Shown here in pieces: positions 1 to 6,749 of a stretch of DNA of 14,816 bases (position 1 is its first letter; the number at the start of each line of letters is the position of its first letter). This DNA is from an uncultured bacterium (lineage in GTDB: Bacteria; Armatimonadota; UBA5829; DSUL01): contig CALCJH010000194.1 in the NCBI GenBank assembly GCA_937967775.1, positions 1 through 14,816 of the forward strand. The letters run 5' to 3'. Position numbers and translations under genes: made by a program. Below the pieces are notes generated by a model. The model was not told the origin of the DNA. It did no database searches and saw only the letters and a list, made by a program, of their open reading frames with translations.

Positions 1-990
1 CGGGCGGAAGGGTTGCGCGTTGGACTTTACTACTCCTTCATGGACGCCCGCATCCCCGCTTTCTGGGAAGGTCCCGCAGGGCTGCCGGAGGAGTGGGAGG
101 CGTTCCGGGAATACATCCACGGCCAGGTCCGAGAGCTGCTGACCGGATACGGGAAAATAGACGTGTTCTGGTTCGACGGCGCCTGGCCCCGCTCGCAGTC
201 CGAGCTGCAGAGCCGGGAGCTTGTGGAGATGATGCGCGGTCTCCAGCCGGACATCCTGATCAACAACCGGCTGGGGCACGTAGAGGCCGCAGATGCCGGC
301 GATGAGGAAGCCGTCGAGGACGCTGGTCTGGCGGCTGAACTGGGCGACTTCGGCACGCCGGAGCACAGGATCGTGGCGGAAGACCGCCTGTGGGAATCTT
401 GCCAGGTCAGCACACAGCGGCTCTGGGGGTACACCATCGGGGAGCGATGGCGCAACACTGACCATCTGCTGTCCTTCCTGGTGGAGGCAGCGGTCAAGGG
501 CGGCAACCTTCTGCTGAATGTCGGCCCGAAGCCGGACGGAACATTCCCTCCGGAGTTCGTTGAGCGGGTTACGGCCATCGGCGAGTGGCTCAAGGTGCAC
601 GGAGAAGCCATCTACGGGCGTGGATCCGGCGATGTCACAGAGTTCGTGACCTATGGCTGGCAGACCGTGCGCGGGAACAATCTTTATCTGATTATCCGCT
701 TCTGGGACGGACGCGATACCCTCACGATGCCCGGTCTGCAATCCCGCGTTCAGCGTGCGGTGCTGCTCACCACAGGGCAGGATCTGGAGGTCAATCAGAG
801 CCGTGACTACCTGACGCTCAGGGGACTGCCTGCCAGGCCGCCCACGGACCTGTTCCCCGTCATCCGTCTGGAGTGCGACGGAGAGCCCGAGGCGTGGGAC
901 TGGGCGAAAGACCGTCTCTGGAAATACGACCCGCGCATCAATACTGAGTGGGCCGCCGCCCGCGGGCGCACGGTATGGGTGGGAAAGTAA
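1..990 (+). CDS. Alpha-L-fucosidase, GH29 family (5' partial)
   Basis: This is the C-terminal part of a glycoside hydrolase family 29 alpha-L-fucosidase, which removes terminal L-fucose from glycans with retention of configuration. The reading frame is open from the first base, so the true start and the N-terminal half of the barrel lie upstream; the TTG at base 13 is internal. The segment GLYYS near the start is the usual GH29 barrel strand. VFWFDGAW follows, and its Asp at bases 175-177 is the expected nucleophile. WESC and the stretch KGGNLLLNVGPKPDG (about bases 496-540) are GH29 hallmarks. The last 110 or so residues look like the C-terminal beta-sandwich domain. The gene ends with TAA and converges on the ynfA-like gene 12 bases away, with no terminator visible between them. 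The family call is firm; the natural substrate is not known. The secreted BNR_4 protein at 12.1-13.4 kb suggests a shared glycan-degrading lifestyle. Confidence 0.93.
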   Translation, partial: RAEGLRVGLYYSFMDARIPAFWEGPAGLPEEWEAFREYIHGQVRELLTGYGKIDVFWFDGAWPRSQSELQSRELVEMMRGLQPDILINNRLGHVEAADAGDEEAVEDAGLAAELGDFGTPEHRIVAEDRLWESCQVSTQRLWGYTIGERWRNTDHLLSFLVEAAVKGGNLLLNVGPKPDGTFPPEFVERVTAIGEWLKVHGEAIYGRGSGDVTEFVTYGWQTVRGNNLYLIIRFWDGRDTLTMPGLQSRVQRAVLLTTGQDLEVNQSRDYLTLRGLPARPPTDLFPVIRLECDGEPEAWDWAKDRLWKYDPRINTEWAAARGRTVWVGK

Positions 991-1002
991 ACCGCACGCC
1001 TG

Positions 1003-1329
1003 TCAGTTTCCGCGCGGCCCCAACACGATAAGCGCTGCTCCTGCCAGACAGACGGCTGCTCCGGACAGGTCCCAGACATCGGGCCGGATCTTCTCCACCG
1101 TCGCCAGCCACACCAGCGACGCGGCGATATAGATCCCTCCGTAAGCGGCGAACGTCCGCCCTGCGAAGGCCGGTTCTGTGCGGGTCAGCGCGAATGCGAA
1201 GAACAGAAGCGCCGCAATTCCAGGGACCAGCCAGAGCGGGCTTTTCCCCAGTCTCAGCCACATCCAGAACGTGAAGCAGCCCGCGATCTCGGAGAATGCC
1301 GCCAGCGCATACCACAGAAACGAGGTCAT
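1003..1329 (-). CDS. YnfA/UPF0060 family small membrane protein
   Basis: This 108-residue protein is almost wholly hydrophobic, with four predicted membrane segments, which is the normal size and layout of the YnfA (UPF0060) family. Typical features are the N-terminal [10 protein letters not shown] segment, the motif [14 protein letters not shown] in the middle and WD.(S)GA near the last helix. The family is related to small multidrug resistance (SMR) transporters. Some members have been linked to efflux of cationic compounds, but the role here is unproven. The ATG overlaps the TGA of the upstream nitrilase gene in a 4-base ATGA, so the two are probably translationally coupled. It is the last gene of the minus-strand run that starts with prfB. 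Confidence 0.9.
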   Translation of the reverse strand: MTSFLWYALAAFSEIAGCFTFWMWLRLGKSPLWLVPGIAALLFFAFALTRTEPAFAGRTFAAYGGIYIAASLVWLATVEKIRPDVWDLSGAAVCLAGAALIVLGPRGN

Positions 1330-2183
1330 CCTGATCCTCCGCCCACATACCGGTCATAGACTTCGGGACGCCGATACCCCCAGCCCATCCAGCCCAAAGG
1401 GTCGGCGTGGATCTTCTTGCGAAGACACCCCACCGGCAGATCTAGCACTCTGACTCCCGGCTCCTTTCCCATCTGATAGAGAAGTTGACCGCCTGGCCCA
1501 ACGGTGAAGCTGCCGCCGTTGAAGCGGAGGCTATGATTCACCACGGTGATGAACACTTCGTTCTCCGCCGCCCGGACGCGGGTGACCATCTCGTTATCCG
1601 CCTCATTTGCCTGACGCCACATGCTCCAGGTCCCCGTAGCAAGCGGGCACGCGATCAATTCTGCACCCAGCGCCCGCAGGCAACGGACACTTTCCGGAAT
1701 CTCGCGGTCGAAGCAGATCATTGCGCCCACCCGCACCGCAGTCTCACGATACGGGCGCTCGGAAACATAGAATGTATCCCCGGGGGTGAAGCATCCTTCG
1801 TGCTGGATGCTTTCAAAGGGGCGGCAGTGGACTTTGCGATAGACCCAGAGCGTCTCTCCTTCCCGGGAGATCAGTGCCGCAGAGTTGTGAATGCACCCTT
1901 CCTCGCCCAACTCCGCGAAACCCAGCACGATGTCCATCCCGAAGCGTCGGGCAACCTCCGCGACGGCTTGTACTTTGGGATGATCGGCCGGGACGGCGGC
2001 CGCGCGCAGGGATGCTGGGTAGTCTTCCACCTCGTGAAAACCGTATCCGTGGAACACGCACTCCGGCGTGACTGCGATCTCCGCATTCTGCCGGCCAGCT
2101 TCCTCAAGCGCTTCCAGCGTGCGGGCGAAGTTACCATCCACGTCCCATACTTGCGTGCGCACCTGGCACATAGCCAGGCGCAC
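1326..2183 (-). CDS. Carbon-nitrogen hydrolase (nitrilase superfamily)
   Basis: This is a 285-residue nitrilase-superfamily amidohydrolase, which hydrolyses non-peptide C-N bonds through a Cys-Glu-Lys triad. All three residues are visible: Glu41 in [11 protein letters not shown], Lys117 in YRKVHC and Cys157 in [12 protein letters not shown] chose the GTG at 2183 because AGGAGA lies nine bases upstream and the protein then begins RLAMCQVRT, where the family's first strand begins. A TTG at 2222 with its own AGGAG would add 13 residues and cannot be excluded. The substrate is not determinable; the general form resembles the carbamoylputrescine/omega-amidase-like branches. The stop overlaps the start of the YnfA-like gene (ATGA). 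The 100-odd bases between this start and the M28 gene show no clear promoter, so it may be read from the prfB transcript. Confidence 0.9.
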   Translation of the reverse strand: MRLAMCQVRTQVWDVDGNFARTLEALEEAGRQNAEIAVTPECVFHGYGFHEVEDYPASLRAAAVPADHPKVQAVAEVARRFGMDIVLGFAELGEEGCIHNSAALISREGETLWVYRKVHCRPFESIQHEGCFTPGDTFYVSERPYRETAVRVGAMICFDREIPESVRCLRALGAELIACPLATGTWSMWRQANEADNEMVTRVRAAENEVFITVVNHSLRFNGGSFTVGPGGQLLYQMGKEPGVRVLDLPVGCLRKKIHADPLGWMGWGYRRPEVYDRYVGGGSG

Positions 2184-2285
2184 TGAAGGATATCTCCTGT
2201 CAAAGATCTCGGGGGCAGGCAATCATTGAGGCTCCTATTCTGTTTGTCTGGGTTTGTCAGGTCGTGCTGCGGCGGACCCCGGCGC

Positions 2286-3290
2286 TCAGCGCGGCCTGCG
2301 GATGTCCGCATAGATGGTGCGGGCAACCACCTCTCCGACGGCCTTCAGTGACTCCGGGCTGCACTTGTCAGGTGTATCATCCAGCGTATGCCAGTATGCG
2401 TAGTCGAAAGAGATCAGATCCACCGTAGGGATTCCTGCACGGATGAGCGGGATGTGGTCGTCCAGGATCTGCGGCCCCGGCTCGTCCGGGAACACTTTTT
2501 CCAGCCCTGCTTCCCGCGCATGGCGGTAGATGGCGTCCATCAGCCACGGCGCGGCCTGCTGCGAGTTCACCTCCCGCGGGATACGCAGATCCTTCGCGCC
2601 CACCATGTCCAGAAGGATGCCGTATTCCACGTCCTGTCCCACGTCCTTCAGCACGGTGCGCCATTGCCGCGCGAACTCCGTGGAGCCCAGGAGCATGTCC
2701 TTGACATCCTTACCGAAGTCTTCCCCGTCGAAGAAGATCAAGACCACAGTAACCGGCGGCTTTTGCGCCTGGAACAGATGTCCCAGTTCCAGCAGCGCTG
2801 CCACCCCTGATGCGCCGTCGTTAGCTCCCGGGATGGGTTTCGCAGCTCTGGCAGGGTCGGTCTCTTCATCTGCGAACGGTCGGGTGTCCCAGTGCGCGCA
2901 GAGAATGACGATGCGCTCCGAAGCTCCCGGATAGACCGCAAAGACGTTTGTGAATGTGATATCTTTGCCGCCGTAGCGGCGGGTGAAGCTCTGCGTGAAG
3001 ACCCGGTCCGCCGTCTTAGCGGCTTCCCGTTTCATCCATTCCAGGCACCGTCGGTGGCCGTCGGAACCCGGATCGCGAGGCCCGAAGGAGACCTGCTTCT
3101 CAAGATAGGCAAAAGCGCGCTCCGCGTCGAAGGCGTAGCGGAACTCCGGAGTGCCCTTCTCTTCCGCGCTTTTCCCCGGTCCGGTGTTCGAGCCGCACCC
3201 GGCCAGCGCCGATCCCAGCAACACAGCCAGGAGCAGAACGAGCCGGCCTCCGGTCCCTGGAGCCTCTCGAAGCCGTCTGCCCCCCCTCAC
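2286..3290 (-). CDS. M28-family peptidase, glutaminyl-cyclase-like lipoprotein
   Basis: This 334-residue exported zinc enzyme has a type II signal peptide with lipobox LAGC (Cys32), so it should be a membrane-anchored lipoprotein. The fold is M28, and details match glutaminyl-peptide cyclotransferases. AHWDTRPFAD is at 132-141 and PGANDGASG has Zn-ligand candidate Asp158. FFDGEDFG has catalytic-acid candidate Glu190 and metal-ligand candidate Asp191. LLDMVGAKD has Asp229, ILDDHIPLIRAGIP has Asp278, and the Trp300-His301 pair sits in YWHTLDD. These line up with the human enzyme's Asp159, Glu201/Glu202, Asp248, Asp305 and Trp329-His330. The role would be N-terminal pyroglutamate formation or aminopeptidase activity on exported peptides; sequence alone does not decide. 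The GTG start shares a GTGA overlap with the upstream gene's stop. The N-terminal 16 residues are unusually long and basic for a signal peptide, but no later start keeps the hydrophobic core. Confidence 0.88.
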   Translation of the reverse strand: MRGGRRLREAPGTGGRLVLLLAVLLGSALAGCGSNTGPGKSAEEKGTPEFRYAFDAERAFAYLEKQVSFGPRDPGSDGHRRCLEWMKREAAKTADRVFTQSFTRRYGGKDITFTNVFAVYPGASERIVILCAHWDTRPFADEETDPARAAKPIPGANDGASGVAALLELGHLFQAQKPPVTVVLIFFDGEDFGKDVKDMLLGSTEFARQWRTVLKDVGQDVEYGILLDMVGAKDLRIPREVNSQQAAPWLMDAIYRHAREAGLEKVFPDEPGPQILDDHIPLIRAGIPTVDLISFDYAYWHTLDDTPDKCSPESLKAVGEVVARTIYADIRRPR

Positions 3291-3952
3291 GACGCCCGCC
3301 TGATGCGCCCCTCAGTGGTGTAGAGGGAATAGTCAGGTTTAGTTCCGGCAAAGGCCTCCAGCGCGGAGCCAAGCGTCCCGAACCCGTCGCGCGCGGGTTT
3401 GGTGTCACCCCAGACCCGGAAGTAACCAAGCCCTCCGGCAGCCAGACCGGCCGGCATGGCCACGCGGTAGACCCGGGCCTCTTCCAGCGGTTTCTGGCCT
3501 GCCCTCACGTCCACCACGCGGCTCATCGGAGGACGGCTGAGGTCGTATTTCACCAGTAAGCCGGATAACTGAAGGAATCCACGGTTGGGCTTAGGCGCAA
3601 GGGACAGGCTTCTTTCCAGCGCCTCCCGCACCTGCGCACCCGTCAACCCCAGTACGGATATCGCCTCCTCCGGGTCCACCACAGCGGAGGAAAGCGTCTC
3701 CGGCGAGATGTCGGTCACGCGCAGGTCCACCGGACGCAGCGAGCCTGCCGGCACGAAGGCGACTTCCGCCCCGGCCGAGCGCCTTACAGCATCCGCCACC
3801 AGATTGCCCAGACCCGTCTCGGACACGTCACTGCTTTTTCCCGAAATGATCTGTCCCTCCGATGCGGCCGCCAGCGTAGCCGTCATCAGGCTGAGAGCTG
3901 CCGCCAGCCTCAGCATCGCCGAAGTGTGCCGGTATCCGTGCCGGGTCTGCAT
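3287..3952 (-). CDS. Stand-alone 5'-nucleotidase C-terminal domain protein (secreted)
   Basis: This 221-residue protein consists of a signal peptide (about residues 1-29) followed only by the domain that normally forms the C-terminal, substrate-binding half of UshA-type 5'-nucleotidases. Diagnostic segments are ETGLGNLVADAVRR, AFVPAGSLR, GLTGAQVREALERSL, the FLQLSGLLVKYD stretch and YRVAMPAGLA.GGLGYF. The N-terminal metallophosphoesterase domain, with the metal ligands and catalytic His-Asp pair, is absent, and the neighbouring gene prfB cannot supply it. It should therefore not be a nucleotidase by itself; it may bind a nucleotide-like ligand or pair with a separate phosphoesterase. I chose the ATG at 3952 because AGGAGG lies six bases before it. 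That Shine-Dalgarno overlaps an in-frame GTG at 3967, which forms GTGA with the prfB stop. The gene's end overlaps the M28 start. Confidence 0.82.
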   Translation of the reverse strand: MQTRHGYRHTSAMLRLAAALSLMTATLAAASEGQIISGKSSDVSETGLGNLVADAVRRSAGAEVAFVPAGSLRPVDLRVTDISPETLSSAVVDPEEAISVLGLTGAQVREALERSLSLAPKPNRGFLQLSGLLVKYDLSRPPMSRVVDVRAGQKPLEEARVYRVAMPAGLAAGGLGYFRVWGDTKPARDGFGTLGSALEAFAGTKPDYSLYTTEGRIRRAS

Positions 3953-3963
3953 CGCAGGCCTCC

Positions 3964-5065
3964 TCACTTGATGCCAGCCCGCAGGCCAGCCTCGATCAAC
4001 TCGTCTATCTCACCGTCCATCACGGCTTCCACGTTGCTGGTTTCCGCCTCCGTCCGGTGGTCTTTCACCATCTGGTAGGGCTGGAACACGTAGCTGCGGA
4101 TCTGATTGCCCCATTCAATCTTCCGCTGCTCTCCACGGAGCTCCGCAAGCCGGGCCTCCTCCTCCTGCCGCTTGATCTCCCACAGTTTAGACGCCAGAAT
4201 CCGCATCGCCACTTCCCGGTTCTGATGCTGGCTGCGCTCATTCTGGCAGCTGACCACGATTCCCGTCGGAATGTGCGTGATTCGCACCGCGGAGTCCGTT
4301 TTGTTGACGTGCTGTCCGCCCGCCCCGCTGGAGCGGTAGGTATCTATGCGGAGATCGTCCGGGTTGATCTCGATTTCCGGCCCTTCCGTGATTTCGGGTA
4401 CCACGTCCACGGAAGCGAACGAGGTGTGCCGCCGTGCGTTGGCGTCGAATGGGGAGATGCGCACCAGACGGTGCACGCCCCTCTCCACTTTCAGATATCC
4501 GTAAGCCAGAGGTCCCTTCACCAGAATGGTGGCGTTGCGGATACCGGCCACCTCTCCCTCGACCTCGTTCAGCACCTCAACCTGATATCCTTTGCGTTCC
4601 GCCCAGCGGGTGTACATCCTCAGAAGCATGGCGGCCCAGTCGCAGCTCTCCGTGCCGCCGGCTCCCGCGTTGATTTCCAGAATGGCGTTGGCGTCATCGT
4701 GCGGGCCCGAGAGGAACGTCTGCATCTCGAAGGAATCCAGCTCCGAGACCACGCGGCGCAGCTCCTCCTGGAGATTCTCCTCCTCCGCCTCGTCGCCGGA
4801 TTCTCGCACCAGTTCGGCCAGCACCTCGAGGTCCTCGATGCGCGACGTGATGCTACGGTAGGGCTCGACGACGCTCTTCAGCTTCGCCAGCTCCGTCATT
4901 GCCTTCTGCGCCGCCTCCGCATCGTCCCAGAACCCGGGTTCGCCGCTCTGGCGCTCCAGATCTTCTATGCGCTCCGCTTTCCCGCGGACGTCAAAGATGG
5001 TCCGCGATCTGTTCGAGCCGCTTTCGCAGCTCTTCGATCTCGCGGCCGGCCTCCTGCAACAGCAT
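3964..5065 (-). CDS. prfB: Peptide chain release factor 2, programmed +1 frameshift
   Basis: Release factor 2 recognises UAA and UGA and releases the finished peptide from the ribosome. The gene is in two frames. ATG at 5065 follows AGGAGG (spacing 8) and opens 24 codons that end in CTT TGA, followed by C. Skipping the T at 4993 continues at GAC (4992) for 342 residues to the stop at 3964, giving 366 residues against 365 in E. coli. The frame-1 part contains FWDD near the start, the UGA/UAA-specificity tripeptide SPF in VRISPFDANARR, and the catalytic GGQ in SSGAGGQHVNK. An annotation that ignores the shift would start at the ATG at 4899 and lose 55 residues of domain 1. The frameshift lets RF2 control its own level: scarce RF2 leaves the UGA unread and favours slippage. 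The canonical upstream Shine-Dalgarno-like stimulator is weak here. It heads the minus-strand operon. Confidence 0.96.
4990..4996 (-). promoter_or_regulatory. prfB: RF2 programmed frameshift site CTT TGA C
   Basis: On the minus strand the bases read CTT TGA C, identical to the classical slippery heptamer of bacterial RF2 genes. The P-site tRNA-Leu slips from CUU to UUU, and translation resumes at GAC. The reading after the shift (Asp-Val-Arg-Gly-Lys-Ala-Glu...) joins smoothly to the RF2 coiled-coil domain. In E. coli a purine-rich AGGGGG lies three bases before the CUU; at the same distance this gene has GCGGAC, a poor anti-Shine-Dalgarno match. Confidence 0.95.
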
Positions 5066-5095
5066 GCCGTTTTCCTCCTGTGGTTTTGCCGGGGG

Positions 5096-5125
5096 ATTGT
5101 ACCACCGGCCAGCCACCTCAGTCGA
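5096..5125 (-). promoter_or_regulatory. Putative sigma70-type promoter of prfB operon
   Basis: On the minus strand TCGACT (5125-5120) and TACAAT (5101-5096) are separated by 18 bases. The -10 matches five of six consensus positions and the -35 four of six. The start of transcription would fall near 5089, leaving a leader of about 24 bases that holds the AGGAGG of prfB. This is inference from pattern only. Confidence 0.5.
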
Positions 5126-5127
5126 GG

Positions 5128-5469
5128 ACAGCCTTCTCCTGCAGCTACATCCGCGACCTCATCCCGTCGCTACGTGACATCGGCATCTCCGTGCTTCAGC
5201 TCGATCAGCCTACTCTCAGCGGGATAGACTGGCTACGGGAGACGGTGGGCGGCCGGGTGGTCATCTGGTCGCCCGTGGACATTCAGAGAGTGCTTCCCAC
5301 TGGCGATCGCGTTCTCATCCGCGCCGCCGCGCGCGAGATGATCCAGAATCTGGGCAGGGGCGGCGGGTTCATCGCCGGTCACTACGGCGACCTGCGAGGC
5401 ATCGCCTTCGAGCCGGAGTGGCAGCAATGGGCGTGCGAAGCGTTTTTGGAGTTTGCCGACGGGAGATGA
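5128..5469 (+). pseudogene. Truncated uroporphyrinogen-decarboxylase-like (UroD superfamily) gene remnant
   Basis: The plus-strand frame from about 5128 to the TGA at 5469 encodes some 113 residues that read as the C-terminal third of a UroD-superfamily protein. SCSYIRDLIPSL corresponds to the usual HSCG.I..LIPDL segment. It is followed by GISVLQLDQPTLSGIDWL, GGRVVIWSPVDIQRVLP and GGGFIAG. The final WQQWACEAF helix is also in place. The N-terminal two thirds of a normal protein of about 350 residues are missing, and there is no credible start or ribosome-binding site. The reading frame remains open upstream only because it runs antisense through prfB. Members of this branch, often found near sugar-catabolism genes, are UroD-like or methyltransferase-like proteins rather than haem enzymes. 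The remnant stops within a few bases of the prfB promoter, which suggests a deletion or rearrangement joined the two. Confidence 0.7.
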
Positions 5470-5547
5470 CACACCGGCAAAGGGTGTGACCGTGCGTGAG
5501 ATGCATAAGACAGCCCCTTCGTGTCGTTCGTGAAAGCCTGAGATGTT

Positions 5548-5576
5548 GGCCGGGAGCAGTGACCCTGCCCCCGGCC
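5548..5576 (-). terminator. Hairpin downstream of the PEP-CTERM gene, possible terminator
   Basis: Arms GGCCGGG and CCCGGCC enclose a second pair, GCAG and CTGC, around a 5-base loop. As minus-strand RNA the intervening pair is a G-U wobble, so the stem is a continuous 12 pairs; on the plus strand the same position is an A/C mismatch. That asymmetry and its place 19 bases past the stop codon at 5595 favour a role in the minus-strand transcript. No U-run follows, so it may be an mRNA-stabilising or Rho-assisted end rather than a classical intrinsic terminator. Confidence 0.5.
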
Positions 5577-5594
5577 GTGGAACGGAGGAGGAAG

Positions 5595-6284
5595 CTAGCT
5601 CTTCCGAAATCGACGCAGGAAAAGCCCGCCCATTCCGGACACCGTCAGGAACAGCGGAGCAAGCCCGGCAGGCTCCGGAACGGCAGCAAGAGTGGGAGGG
5701 ACAGCAGCCACCGGCTGGACGGGGGCGACGGCGGCCTGGGATGCTCCCGCCCAGCTCCAGCCGTCCCAGCAGCCGTCCTCCAGCACGCGTCCGCTCATCC
5801 CGACCCCCGAATAGGTCCAGGCGGAGGTCGTGCTGGACCGCAGCCAGTAGCTCCAGTAGCCCGCAGTCCACCAGCCCTCCCGGTAATGGTCGCCGGGGTC
5901 CGTGGCCATCCGGTTGTCGTTCGGAGTGCCAACCGATATGCCGTTTACGAAGGTGAGAGCCGGCGAGGTGGCGAAACCGTTGTCGTTGAGGTCATAGCCG
6001 GTGCCGAAAAGCGCCACGCCATAGGCCCCAGAACTGCTGACGTGCACGTAAAGCCTCGGATCCGCTCTGACGATCGCCGCCAGCATATCTTCTCCCTTCT
6101 TGTCGCCATCCCACCGGTATCCCCATGCCAGAGAGGCAGGGTTTTTCCCGTCCTTCCAGTCAATGATGAGACCGGCTTTCTTGCTTCCGGTGCCCACCCA
6201 GAACTGGATGTCCGTGAAGTCAAATGCGCCTGCCGACGTTGACAATGCGACAAGCAGAGCGAGCACAGAGAGAACTCGTCTCAC
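5595..6284 (-). CDS. PEP-CTERM surface protein of unknown function under B12 riboswitch
   Basis: This 229-residue exported protein starts at GTG 6284, eight bases after a perfect AAAGGAGG. Residues 1-20 form a signal peptide. The C-terminus carries a PEP-CTERM sorting signal: VPEP at 202-205, a hydrophobic stretch, then the basic tail RRFRKS. This signal is recognised by exosortase for surface sorting. The body contains the aromatic-rich segments FWVGTGSKKAGLIIDW, LAWGYRWDGDKKGEDM and ADPRLYVH. A Trp-rich stretch (WWTAGYWSYWLR) follows, then a Pro/Ala/Val linker. I cannot name a domain; the WGYRWDG-type core recalls hypothetical surface proteins, but I cannot verify a family. The gene sits alone downstream of a cobalamin riboswitch, so its production is probably shut off when B12 is plentiful. 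That suggests a role in corrinoid capture or in replacing a B12-dependent function, which is inference. A hairpin follows the stop. Confidence 0.88.
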   Translation of the reverse strand: MRRVLSVLALLVALSTSAGAFDFTDIQFWVGTGSKKAGLIIDWKDGKNPASLAWGYRWDGDKKGEDMLAAIVRADPRLYVHVSSSGAYGVALFGTGYDLNDNGFATSPALTFVNGISVGTPNDNRMATDPGDHYREGWWTAGYWSYWLRSSTTSAWTYSGVGMSGRVLEDGCWDGWSWAGASQAAVAPVQPVAAVPPTLAAVPEPAGLAPLFLTVSGMGGLFLRRFRKS

Positions 6285-6424
6285 GATATGATCCTCCTTT
6301 TGTTTCTCCGGTTATGGTTTTCCGGCCAGTATGCCGGTTCCGGCCTGCGGGTCTAGGGGAGCGTGAGACGTTGACGGCAGAAAAGCCGCTCTGCAGACAA
6401 CAGGTGCCCGTCAGACGATGGCTT

Positions 6425-6452
6425 GTGGAGCTTGACAGTTGCAGCGCTCCAC
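6425..6452 (-). other. Leader hairpin between riboswitch and PEP-CTERM gene
   Basis: GTGGAGC and GCTCCAC form a perfect 7-pair stem with a 14-base loop, in the roughly 270-base leader between the aptamer end and the start codon at 6284. It has no U-run, so it is not a classical terminator. Nearby TGACGG and CCGTCA (6359-6413 region) could form a competing stem. Whether either belongs to the expression platform is unknown. The 6285-6552 stretch otherwise shows no convincing small gene. Confidence 0.4.
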
Positions 6453-6552
6453 ATCCAGCCGGGTTCCTCGACATGACGGGAGCCGCTGCTGATGGCGATC
6501 AGGGGGCCTCCTCAACATCTCAATCCCCGAAGATGTTTGCTGGAACGACGCG

Positions 6553-6743
6553 GTCAGGCAGGTCTTCTGGCTTCCGGATCGTCCTACTTCCGGATCCTTC
6601 CCACGCATCCTCGTTCTGAAAGCGCAGTGGAGATCTCCGGTTTCGTCCCCGGTTACAGCGGCGGGCCCGCGACGGCTTTTCACCGTCTTCCCTCTTGGCC
6701 CCGTGCAGCGACGGGGAACCTGGCCGCTACAGTATTCGATTTC
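6553..6743 (-). ncRNA. Cobalamin riboswitch (AdoCbl/B12 aptamer)
   Basis: Read on the minus strand, this stretch has the conserved blocks of the cobalamin riboswitch in order. First are GGTTCCCC and AAGAGGGAA, then GGTGAAAAGCC and the core GCCCGCCGCTGTAA. CACTG and GGGAAGG come next, and last the B12-box segment GAAGCCAGAAGACCTGCC, ending near 6557. It is a cis-regulatory RNA that binds cobalamin and usually represses the downstream gene. Here that gene is the PEP-CTERM protein on the same strand, about 270 bases further on, with nothing else between. The core blocks are all intact, so it is very likely functional. The outer boundaries are estimates; the 5' end is taken from the predicted promoter. 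Confidence 0.95.
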
Positions 6744-6749
6744 CGTAAA

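Noticed and set aside
85..89. ABC ATPase Q-loop residue (protein residues 85-89) as a loss of function
   Set aside because: The Pro in place of Gln (YLPES) is common in this NatA-like exporter branch, and all other ATPase motifs are intact. Numbers are residues of the protein encoded at 11711-10785.
1485..2186. 233-residue open plus-strand frame
   Set aside because: It is antisense to the nitrilase gene, which has its full catalytic triad; the antisense product has no motif.
4057..5130. Long open plus-strand frame continuing upstream of the UroD remnant
   Set aside because: It is antisense to prfB, whose GGQ and SPF motifs are beyond doubt. The translated residues before about 5128 show no family features; only the tail is a real remnant.
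5233..5871. 212-residue open minus-strand frame overlapping the UroD remnant and the PEP-CTERM gene end
   Set aside because: It crosses two better supported features, lacks a ribosome-binding site and has arbitrary Arg/Gly/Ser-rich composition.
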